Positions 19,565 through 28,079 of a stretch of 28,079 nucleotides of DNA are shown here, piece after piece. The DNA is from Apostichopus parvimensis (lineage: Eukaryota > Echinodermata > Holothuroidea > Aspidochirotida > Stichopodidae): positions 1 through 28,079 of the forward strand of contig KN888788.1 of NCBI GenBank assembly GCA_000934455.1, written 5' to 3'. A program made the translations under genes and the position numbers. The notes under the pieces were generated by a model, which made no database searches, was not told the DNA's origin, and saw only the letters and a program-made list of their open reading frames with translations. How positions within the stretch are numbered: the first letter of the stretch is position 1; the number at the start of each line of letters is the position of its first letter.

Positions 19565-22326
19565 TTTCCGTCAACAAAAAACGTTTAGAAAAACTTTCAA
19601 ACAGACGCTGGTGCAGTTAAGAGTTGGGTAGAATTTTCCAAGTAGCTGTTTATCGGTCCAATAAAAGTCATAAGATTTTAACTTTAATTCCATTTTCCAT
19701 ATCTTGAGAGTGAAAATTCCGTATGAAATCCATCAAATATCACGATATACATATATACAGTATACATGTGTCGTATATGAAAGCTTCACCATGCAACATG
19801 GAAATTAACCCATAAGGGCACCATAGCAACCATCCTGCAATATTATAGATCACTTAAATGAAAACCTTTGACGAGAATGTGTTGCAAATGAAACAGTTGA
19901 TCAAGCTGCACACAACATTTGTTCTTCTTCCAGGACAAGAGCACAATATCCAAGATTTTTAATTTAGCTCCACCTGAGAAAACTAGAGGTTGTCACATGT
20001 TCGTAGTTATAGAGTGATAGACTCGACTGCGAATAATAAAAGTATCCATATAGCGATCAGTCTCAGCTGGAAAGTTGGGTCTGTTTGGAGGGTGCGATGC
20101 AATGTTGCTGGTAGATGGGTGATACATAAGGTGTATGCAGCACTGCATGACAGCTGCAGTGTGTGACAACAATTAAGGCTATATACCTAGTTAAACAGAA
20201 ACCAAGAGATTAATAGAAATATATACATGACAATAAAAGGAGCTGATAGGACAATGACGTACAGTAGTGCTGTTACCCTGTACCTGTTTGTACATCTCCT
20301 ATCACTGTAAACATTGTACTTTGTCAATATTCCACCAGTCGATGTGTACCTGGATATGTGTGGTACACTGGACCTGTACAGAATACATGTACAGACACAC
20401 ACACTACTGTACCTACAGCTACAGTACAACACTGCGTGTTTCAAAGTCAAGACTGTAGGCTGCAGAGATGCTGAGCTCATCTGTGCACACAGTTATAATT
20501 CCTAACACCCTAACACATGGTCCTCATAGAAACCTATAAAACCTGCTCACCAAAACAAGCCAATCAGGTGACAAAAAGTGAATTTGAAAGTATGGCCAGA
20601 ATGAAGTTTGACTCTTAATAACCTAGAGGTAGGTGTATTTTATAGTGAAGGGAGCTGTAATTTATACTGCGCTGTGACTTTTAGTCCCCACATGGAATTG
20701 AAACTTAAGACTCCACCAATACCAGCTAAACCTTATCAAATGAGCAAAAAACAATACAAAGGAAAGTCAAATATTCTTGTGGGTTTGACCTGAAAATGAC
20801 TACTTTTTGACACTTCAAGTGATAAAATTCAAATGAGATTTCTCTTTTTAAGGAAACCAAAGGGGGTTTAGACAATCTGCGTGTCTCATCTAATGATCCT
20901 GGGAGAGTGGAGGTTCCTAATATTGACATTGTGAATCATAATTTGATTAGAACTAAAACCAAAGCACAAATGATTTGAATCTGCATAGCCCTGCCAGGGG
21001 AGGTGCAATTATTATGTTCTGAAAAACAATCTGATGCTACATTTGCTTGGTGTAATGGATGCACACTAAGAAAGGTATTGTCTAAATTGTCCGCAAAATT
21101 CAGAAAATTGCTAGAATTGTAACAAGTGCATTTTGAACAGCAGTTTAAGTTATGCAAATATGTGTTTACTGTACCTTTCAACTTAAGTTTCAATGAATTA
21201 TAAAACTTTTTATTTTAACAAAGAAAAATGAATTGTAGGTGGATGTTAATTTTTGGAACCTACAACTTACTTTAGGAGTCACAAATGTTCCCATGGTTGT
21301 ATGCACAGCCACACATCGGATTATAAGGTAAACATGTGTGACATTACCCACACACACTAGAGTATTGTGTATACATGAAGCCTATACTGTATACACATGT
21401 ATGCTGCTCTCAATGTTTACAGTACATGTATAGGCCTACAACTCTTCAGCATCTCCCCCCCCCCCCCCCAAAAAAAAAATACTCCTAACTTTTACAATAA
21501 AAAGTGACATTCCACAAAACTTACTGGTTTGGGGAACTATGAGCAACTACTGTATGTATTACTAACCTGTCTATGATCTACAAGCACTTTCCCGTATAGT
21601 TTCTACACATAGGCACAGTGCCGAAGGAAAGTGTAATTGTTATGTAAATCTAGGAAAGTACATGTTCCATGGAGACAGGTAAGGGAGGAGCGAAGTTAAT
21701 TAGATACCAAGTTAACCCTTTCAGAGGAAAGAATTTACTCAAGCTTGTTTACATCTAAATTTCCTTTACTTGGATCGATTGAATGACATCACTTAATTTC
21801 AAATCTTCACTCATCGATCCACAAGCAAAGAGAGAATGTTGAGAAACTTTCATTTTTGTAAAACAACTCAACTCAGGACACTGAACATTTCTTATCAGTC
21901 CAGTGGATCACATACCATACTTCATACAACAAGCCATGCAGACAATTTGAACTTTGATGTGGCCAAACTTAAAAGAACATATTCTGCTTTACACATCCCT
22001 GTCATCCCAGAGAGCTCTAAGCAGTGTATACTGTACATACACGTGAGTTAACACTATACATGGAGACCTGAGTACTGTACTGTACAATACCCACCCACTA
22101 GTCAAACACTGCCAATGACAGTCGCAAAATGTCTAAAAGATATTTCAACGATATTCTCCTGGGAGCTGGAATTTATAATAGAATGCAAAATCAGTATACA
22201 TACAAATATTAAAAATCAGGCATTTGAAGAGATGACTTGTCAAAGCTCTTTGCATAATATACTGTAGACACACAATACACCAGCTACATGTACAGTACTG
22301 TACTATTGACATTGTACTGGGCATGC
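19565..22326. other. Upstream region of E1b and intronic sequence
   Basis: Contains a CCAAT box at 19658-19662 and a strong NF-Y-type AGCCAATCAGG at 20558-20568. There is a plus-strand TATAAAA at 20535-20541 on the wrong side of the latter. A C-run/A-run tract lies at about 21455-21479, an octamer at 21152-21159, and one family A fragment. No supported gene. Confidence 0.4.
21670..21700 (+). repeat. Family A 3' core fragment
   Basis: TGGAGACAGGTAAGGGAGGA followed by GCGAAGTTAAT matches the 3' core. Upstream blocks are not recognisable. Confidence 0.4.
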
Positions 22327-22410
22327 TTTTAAAGGTGATCAGTATTGGCCCCGAATTTCAGCAAATGTGCTAAAACTTTCTAAAAAGTTTTTGGAATGCA
22401 ATTTCCTGGT
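22327..22410 (+). repeat. Dispersed repeat family B
   Basis: TTTTAAAGGTGATCAGTATT, GGCCCCGAATTT, ACTTTCTAAAAAG and AATTTCCTGGTG are shared, in order, with the reverse complement of 2883-2970. No frame or terminal repeats are visible, so the class is unknown. Confidence 0.5.
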
Positions 22411-22790
22411 GATTCTTATAGCAATTGTCCACATTATTCTCAGAGATTGAGGGGACTGGAGTATTAAATATTACATAATTGAAGATGCCAATTTTATATA
22501 TTTTGAGAGAATAAGCTTTGAGGGTGGTATAGCAGGAAAATGATTGCTGAAGTTTGAGATAGAGTGACGATTAATTGACTGCCTAGCATAGTTGGGGACA
22601 ATACTGATGAAAACCATTAGAAGAAGCCCACAGCAACTGTTAAATTGTAACTTAGCCTACTGTACAGTGAAGAGAGTTGAAGAGAAGTGACTTGACACAT
22701 ATATACAGTACTACAGTAGGTAGGTAACCCAAAAATATTTTCAAAATAATACAATTTTGGTATTCACTTATTGATCTTCATTTCACTCAG

Positions 22791-22951
22791 ATGTCATGAA
22801 ACACTATTGTATGTACCACCAAGTATCCCCCCACCCCCCCTCCATGGTCAGCAACAAGTGACCGGTGGTCAACCCTTACGTCCATTTGTCGCTCTTTCTA
22901 TAACACCACTGCGGCCATCCTACATTATTACTACCAGTATACTAACATACA
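22791..22951 (+). other. Weak candidate plus-strand exon, Pro-rich
   Basis: An acceptor-like CTTCATTTCACTCAG| at about 22790 and a donor-like ACATACAG|GTAATC at about 22951 bound an open frame encoding VPPSIPPPPLHG and then Gln/Gly/Pro-rich sequence. Base composition rises in the middle. No family is recognised and it is on the opposite strand from the other exons, so it may be chance or a decayed mobile element. Confidence 0.18.
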
Positions 22952-23738
22952 GGTAATCCTGTCATACACACTGCACAGTGCACACAGAGCTTGATGACTC
23001 TATAAGCACACCTATAAATACGTATACCCACTAACTTCCTTTCCAGTGACAATTTTTTACATCCAAAAGAATTTTTAGCTGGTAGAAATGAATCCAGTGT
23101 GGATAAAATGCAATTCCCAATGAGATATTAAGCTGCATATGAAACATTCCTGGATTAAAGAAAAATATATATATAACCACTGATCGTAGCTTCAATTGGC
23201 CCTAATCACTGACAACCAAGGTATGTCCAAGATGATAGTGTTCTGTGTGCCACAAGTTAAAAGCACAGGTCTTGAACCGTTCCAACTCAACCTAAGGCAC
23301 TGTCTGACTATTTTTACTAAGTACTACACAGTATCAGATACGAGGGTCATTATCTCTCTTGTAGTGTTATATAACACTTGCCAACTTTTCCCACTTCCCT
23401 TTCCCCTCACATTAATCAATGCCATTGTTTTATTTATACTTTTTTTTGCTTTTCTTATTTCCGGGTTATTGTTGTTTTTTCTGTTGTGATATTTTTCTTC
23501 TATTTTTGGAGGGATCTTATTACGACCGATTCTGATTCACTTTATCTTTCAAGCTCGACGGTCATCAGAAAATGTTGTGATAGACTGACAAAATTGCAGT
23601 TCAGCAGGAACCGTTTACATCCTGTTAAAAGGATATATTAATGACAAGAGTGATACACCAGCTGTTCAATGCAAATACATTAAGCGTCTCAATTAACACT
23701 AAGTAAATAAACATTTAAAGAGCTAGAAGCATACTGTA

Positions 23739-23810
23739 TCCCCAAAAACTGTGGGTGTTTATGAGTGACAAAGATACCTGTCTCCCCACAATCTCTGCAC
23801 TCTTTTCTGT
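23739..23810 (-). repeat. Family A SINE-like copy, subtype with a GTCACTYATAAA tail
   Basis: Read on the minus strand: AGAGTGCAGAGATTGTGGGG, AGACAGGTATC, TGTCACTCATAAACACCC. It shares its tail with the copy at 24372-24531, so these two form a subtype. Confidence 0.5.
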
Positions 23811-23903
23811 GATTAGAGTGAACAGGTAAGGGACCTGGCTGGATCCTGTCAGGTAAATTTATTCCCATTGTTCGATCACCTCATGAATCTCGTCTTCATG
23901 CTC

Positions 23904-24205
23904 CAGTAGGGTTGGGCGATATTTGCTTTTTACCGTCACGATAAATACTTATGAAAATGTTACGAAGTTCAAAAGTCAGTAAATGAATTTGATAAACTTT
24001 ATTTCTTTTCAACTTTCTTAACCATGGAATGCTAGAATAACATTTACACATAAAACGGAGAAAGGATAATCACCTTTTTTTTCACATTTATTTTAGATTT
24101 CTTTCACACAAGAAATTATCATCATTTGTTCAATCCTCAAAAAATATCGTCTTGAAAAAAATTATCGCGATATAATAATTTTTGATATATCGCCCAACCC
24201 TACTG
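23904..24205. mobile_element. Non-autonomous hAT-like MITE (302 bp) with 19-bp perfect termini
   Basis: Both ends carry the 19-bp perfect inverted repeat CAGTAGGGTTGGGCGATAT. The flanks are TCATGCTC (23896-23903) and TATGCTC (24206-24212), which are the same 8-bp duplication if one C was lost. The interior is AT-rich with an ATCGCGAT-containing right part and no coding frame. The TAGGGTTGGGCGAT-type end and the 8-bp duplication point to hAT. It sits between two minus-strand SINE-like copies at 23739-23810 and 24372-24531. Confidence 0.8.
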
Positions 24206-24371
24206 TATGCTCCAGTGAACACAGAAGCCTTTACAGCTGAGTTGATGGGCCCCAAGGCAGTGGCGATATAACAACGCAGACAAAACTACCCCGTAGCAAC
24301 TGATCTTGACAGAAACCCGCACAGAATTAAAGTCAGATAGGTGTTATAACTCTGCTGCACAAATGCTGCAC

Positions 24372-24531
24372 ATCCCAAAACCTACCATGCTTGGATATTT
24401 ATAAGTGACAGGGATACCTATCTCCTCACAACTGCAGCACTTTCACTCTATACTGTGCCAACCACAAACTGTTAAACTATTAAACCTTTTAACAATGTAC
24501 TACGCCCTCAGCGACTGGTCACTTCAGGTCA
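24372..24531 (-). repeat. Family A SINE-like copy, near full length
   Basis: Minus-strand order: TGACCTGAAGTGACCAGTCG, GTTAAAAGG, GGCACAGTATAGAGTGAAAG, TGCTGCAGTTGTGAGGAGAT, AGGTATCCCTGTCACTTATA. This covers the same span as the plus-strand copy at 277-400 and extends past it with the tail shared with 23739-23810. Confidence 0.55.
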
Positions 24532-25003
24532 ATCATCGGACCTCTTCTTATCCTACCATCCAAAGTACTTCGTAACGCTTCTTTCATACAGATTTTTCAT
24601 CCATTCGTGTCTAATGGAAAAAATGTAGGGGGGGGAGGGGAGGTGGGACTACCTTGTTATGTGATTGTGTGATTATTCACTACTTACTACATACTGTATA
24701 AAAGCCAAACAAACATGATTTAGACAGCCAAGGTTAGTATCATTTAGTTGTGTTTAAATATATGCACAATGTGGACTTTAAAAAGAACACTATAATTTTT
24801 TTTTTATGTTTTTGTTGCATAAATGTCACAGCAGATGTTTAAATGGCCTCGGGAAAAGTCGGTTACTTTTTTAAACAAACACAAACACTCAGTCGACACC
24901 TGTTGACATGATCCCTGGGAATGAAAATGAAAAGCAAGACAGTGGGACATAGAAATATTTCTGCAACCTCTGAAAATGACATATTTCTGGGCAATATACT
25001 CAC

Positions 25004-25060
25004 CGGATCCTTCATTGCCACCATCGCGACTTTCCCCTTCATCTTTGCCAGTCTCATTTA
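25004..25060 (-). CDS. Candidate internal exon (E2), acidic/Gly-rich, symmetric phase 1-1
   Basis: Minus-strand exon of 57 nt between acceptor GGCTACAG| (25061-25062) and donor TCCG|GTGAGTAT (intron from 25003). It encodes 18 full codons beginning NETGKDEGES and ending NEGS, with split codons on both sides. It is acidic, polar and low-complexity, as expected of a disordered N-terminal segment. The pyrimidine tract before the acceptor is weak. An alternative reading is that this is itself a first exon, starting at the ATG at 25070 (MATVNETG...). An in-frame TGA eight codons upstream allows that, although -3 is a T. In both readings the last base G joins the GT of the exon at 9118 to give Gly. 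A perfect octamer ATTTGCAT lies about 37 bases upstream of that ATG. Function is unknown. Confidence 0.5.
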
Positions 25061-25597
25061 CTGTAGCCATACATGCAATGGAACAGTCCCAATGTCAGAT
25101 GATTTTATGCAAATTTAGGTCAAGGGTCAACACTTGCACACAAGGGCAATGTCATGCACAACAGAATCTCAAAACGATAAACCAACAGCTGCAAAAGTAA
25201 AAGGGTTGAAAAAGGTTAAATAGTGGGTATGAATAAAAGCGATACATTAATCATGCTTGTATAATAGCAAAAAAAAAAGCCAGTAAATTTGAAAGAGATA
25301 AAAAACAAAAATTTCAGTCTGAGTCAAAGCAAGCAATAGGACATTTAAGGAGTGTTTAAATACAGATTTTACTGTACAATAGATTCATTCAATAAACTTC
25401 TCCAAATTTGCAACAAAATATATGAAAGCAAACAGACAATTACAAATTCATAAACAAAACATGGAAAACAACACAATTTACAACTGTTTTCACTCATTGC
25501 ACATATTTGAATTTTTGCCCTTTTGGCACTCCATAAACATGACAAAACAATTCACTGCCTGCCGTCAGTCTGGTTACCAGTTGATATAAGCACTTAC
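25061..25597 (-). other. Putative phase-1 intron between E1 and E2
   Basis: 537 bases bounded by GTAAGTGC at the 25597 end and GGCTACAG at 25061. AT-rich. It holds the octamer at 25107-25114 and no coding signal that I can support. Confidence 0.35.
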
Positions 25598-25631
25598 CGT
25601 AAAGTGCTTCAATTAAAGTGATTCCGTGCAT
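25598..25631 (-). CDS. Candidate first coding exon (E1) of an unidentified gene, phase-1 donor
   Basis: On the minus strand an ATG at 25631 (purine A at -3, context gaaATGC) opens 11 codons, MHGITLIEALY, plus one base. It ends at the donor ACG|GTAAGTGC (intron begins at 25597). An in-frame TAA about 36 bases upstream of the ATG supports a true translation start. The exon ends after codon position 1, so it can join either the exon at 25004-25060 (giving Val at the junction) or the one at 9002-9118 (giving Gly) with the frame kept open. The upstream DNA has a TATA-like TTATATTA about 15-25 bases before the ATG and an AGATAAG GATA-type site, both weak. The donor sits in a small hairpin. No family is recognised. 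This is a short exon found by splice logic only, so chance remains possible. Confidence 0.42.
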
Positions 25632-28079
25632 TTCGAGAAAGGAAATAATATAAAACTGTTCATTTTAACAAAAATGGAACTTCGTTTAAGCTGCTTATCT
25701 GACGAACCATGAAAACTGAGGTGGTTTTCACCAAGCTCATTTATCCACAACCATTCATTAATTTTAGAAATTAATGATCAAAAGTATCAAAAATGAATCC
25801 GCTAAAGACAGATTTTGACACATTCTGTTACGCTGTGCCTCTTGATTTAAATAAGTCAAATGAGGAAACACACTATAATGCATACAGTATTCCATTCCAA
25901 CAAAGCTTTCCTTGCTCGAAGACCAGCTGGTTCTCGATGTGACTAGCAGACTAGTGACAACAGTGGTAAACTGTGTGCAAACCTTATGTATCCTATCCCT
26001 AACTCTAGTACTTGTACCCCTGCTTACAGTAACAGTGAGCTCAAGCTGGAACTGATGGTCAATGAAGCTGATCAAAGGAACACTGACTTTCATTTTTAAC
26101 GTATATTTCAGCAATAATCTCGCTTCTAAAGTCCTATGATATGATAAAATAGTTGTCCAGTCATAAAACCTTTAACGCAGAGGAAGAATTCAGTCTAGGA
26201 GTATACAGCGTACAACTATCTAACAGGATTATTGTGTTCTATATGCATGATGCATACCTTACCAGTACAAAATACTGCAGATGGAGCTAAATAAATACAG
26301 GCCATGAGGGCAGTCAATTTATTTTATTATGAGAATAATTTTGTTTGCAAAGATACTTTCAAAATTCTACCATTTACTGTATTTCCCAATCTGTTTTCCA
26401 TGGATCATTTACTTTATATTCTTTAGCTAATATCGTACAGATTACAAATTGTTAACAAGCGTTGAATGAAGTAGGGAACTTTCCTCAGGATCGCAAAACC
26501 GATCATCACTGTAAAAATTTGTATCCACTCAGGCTAGTGTAATCAAGTCCGCCCCCACACGGTAACTTAGTGCATTTGCAAGTTTTCCTTTCATTAAACC
26601 TGGCATAAAACCAATTTATATATTGAAGGACAATTGATGCATGTGGCAATTTCATTCAAAGACGAGAAGACCTTGTTCAAGAGTAAAGCAATATGACTAG
26701 ACTAGTTAATACTGTATGCAGAAGTACAGACATTTCACTTTCCTTAGTATGTACAGTATACATGGCACTGCGTGTCTATCTTGTCAGTTTTGCATGTGAC
26801 ATTCAGATTGTTTTAAGAATTATTAAAACCAAGCCCCAAACTTAAAGTGCTAGTGAGCTTGTAAACAGTTTTTCAAAATACTTTTGAGGACCTCGTCCTC
26901 TAACTTTGTTTCATACAGTACTGTATGTTAAAATGAGAGCTCTTCAAAATAGAAAACTGCCTAGAGGTGCAGTGTAGAAATATTATATGCTTGTAGAATG
27001 GCACTTATACTGTACAAATACTCAAGTGAAATTTGAAACAAAATTGGACTTTTCTATCACATTTTCTGGGTATGCCATGATTCACTTTTACTGCACCTAC
27101 AGACCTGCATAATGAGCATGTAATGCTGATACATTTTGCCTGCACTGACTTTGATCTGGTGTACTAGGTATCTATTGCAGGAAACTGAATAATTTGAACG
27201 TATACATTTCAATTTGGCCAATAGACCATTCCTTCATTCATGAACATAGTAGTCTGATCATAATGATAATAATCATGCTGTTATATTTTTCGCGACCATG
27301 AATGTGGGAGAGGCCTGTAAGGGCCATTGATGGATTATAACTTTCATGTCGGGTGGCTTACAATTCAACATTTTAACTCAAATTTGACTCAATTCAGACG
27401 GGAGATCATAGCTTGCTCTTGGATGAAAACCCACCTCTCTATGACCCGGCCGGAGATGGAAACCCAAACCTACTGATTGATATCTACAGTATGATGATCA
27501 CACTGTATGTTCAATATCTTACAAACTATTACTTTTCCTGTCCAATCATGGTATGGCTCTATTCCATTATCAACTGCAATATCACTTCCAGTATATATAG
27601 TGCAACCATCCCAAACAAAATTTTGTATTACCTTAGTATGCAGAAACCCTACATGCATGGGCATATCTAAATTAGTAAACCTCAAAGGATTTCTCCTACA
27701 AGATAGATTGTTGTTTGATAACATTTAGCTCTTTTGACCTTTGTATCATCCCTAATTACTATTAAACAAGCAGACATACAGACACAACCCTGGAATGAGT
27801 CATCATAGATTGATTCACCTTATAGTCAAATATTAAGGGGCAGTATTTATGATCAATATTAGCTCTGTGTCAAATTATTATCACCATTACTAAACACTAT
27901 GCAAACAATAGTTAAAGGAGGGGAAATCCCACATTTGTGCTTGTGCTATGACAAAAACAAATACATGAAGAAGAGTTTTATATTTCTCTAACTACCTAGA
28001 GTCTACAGGACAAAATATGAAATAAGTACTATCCAGCATCACATACAATAGCATGCAGATTTGTAATACTTAAATTGGT
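25632..28079. other. Upstream flank of the putative gene
   Basis: AT-rich. Contains a 10-bp-stem hairpin TCATTAATTT-TAG-AAATTAATGA (25756-25778), an unrecognised minus frame at 25764-26114 and the ambiguous segment near 27400. No promoter can be assigned with confidence. Confidence 0.4.
27391..27540 (+). other. Ambiguous open segment: exon-like or SINE-like
   Basis: After an acceptor-like GACTCAATTCAG| an open frame reads GDHSLLLDENPPLYDPAGDG and continues with a hydrophobic stretch. On the minus strand, TTTCCATCTCCGGCCGGGTC looks somewhat like a tRNA T-arm/B box, so a tRNA-derived repeat is at least as likely. Unresolved. Confidence 0.15.

Larger units (their letters stand above)
9119..25003 (-). 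other. Putative 15.9-kb phase-1 intron between E2 and E3
   Basis: Bounded by GTGAGTAT at 25003 and CTATGTACAG at 9119. It would contain the alternative first exon at 19537-19564, two hAT-type elements, several SINE-like copies, two tandem duplications and two minisatellites. Other small exons inside it cannot be excluded by eye. The perfect donor CAG|GTAAGT at 13590-13598 is one place to look. Confidence 0.4.

Noticed and set aside
20535..20568. TATAAAA plus CCAAT box as a promoter
   Set aside because: The two sites are in the wrong order for a plus-strand promoter, and TATAAAA is in the wrong orientation for a minus-strand one. No first exon follows.
25764..26114. 116-codon minus-strand frame starting MLKYTLKMKVSV
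   Set aside because: A possible GTAAGC donor lies inside it, but there is no convincing acceptor, domain or composition shift. It is kept as non-coding.
1..28079. CRISPR array or bacterial operon
   Set aside because: No regularly spaced identical repeats with unique spacers, no long adjacent genes and no ribosome binding sites. The sequence has eukaryotic transposons and splice-like exons.

Overview
This window looks like non-coding-dominated nuclear DNA from an animal, most likely a marine invertebrate. The reasons are its AT-rich base composition, several non-autonomous hAT-type DNA transposons, dispersed SINE-like repeats, microsatellites and minisatellites, short exons with consensus GT-AG borders, and the absence of any dense bacterial-style gene array. 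An echinoderm is possible, but that is only a guess. I see no rRNA, tRNA, CRISPR array or bacterial operon. Most of the longest open frames lie in repeats or have no recognisable protein character.

The best coding evidence is a set of short minus-strand exons that fit together by reading phase. A first exon with an ATG (25598-25631), a small internal exon (25004-25060) and a Ser/Arg-rich exon (9002-9118) all use phase-1 introns. They would give the first 69 residues of one protein, with an intron of about 15.9 kb between the last two. A second ATG-bearing exon (19537-19564), inside that intron, also ends in phase 1 and could splice to 9002-9118 as an alternative start. No protein family is recognised. 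The rest of the gene would lie at lower coordinates or beyond the left edge.

The layout, left to right, is as follows. 1-2.3 kb holds one SINE-like copy in otherwise featureless AT-rich sequence. 2.3-3.0 kb has a 364-bp hAT-type element with target-site duplications, then a head-to-head pair of another repeat family. 3.3 kb has two exactly abutting perfect palindromes. 5.8-6.1 kb is a G-rich minisatellite with strong quadruplex potential. 7.0 kb is a hAT-like right end with a 12-bp G/C hairpin. 9.0 kb is the Ser/Arg-rich exon. 11.07-11.27 kb is a higher-order tandem repeat, followed by a small GC-box/CRE cluster. 12.77-12.91 kb is a 62-bp tandem duplication carrying octamer motifs. 14.6-15.1 kb is a hAT element nested in a SINE-like copy. 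15.6-16.1 kb is a 247-bp tandem duplication. 16.8-17.3 kb is a (C)CCTACACA-type minisatellite. 19.5 kb is the alternative first exon. 23.7-24.5 kb holds two SINE-like copies flanking a 302-bp hAT-like element. 25.0-25.6 kb holds the two 5' exons.

The whole window is also crowded with the palindromic core TACTGTA/TACAGTA. All functional claims here come from reading the sequence alone. Transcript data would be needed to confirm any exon.
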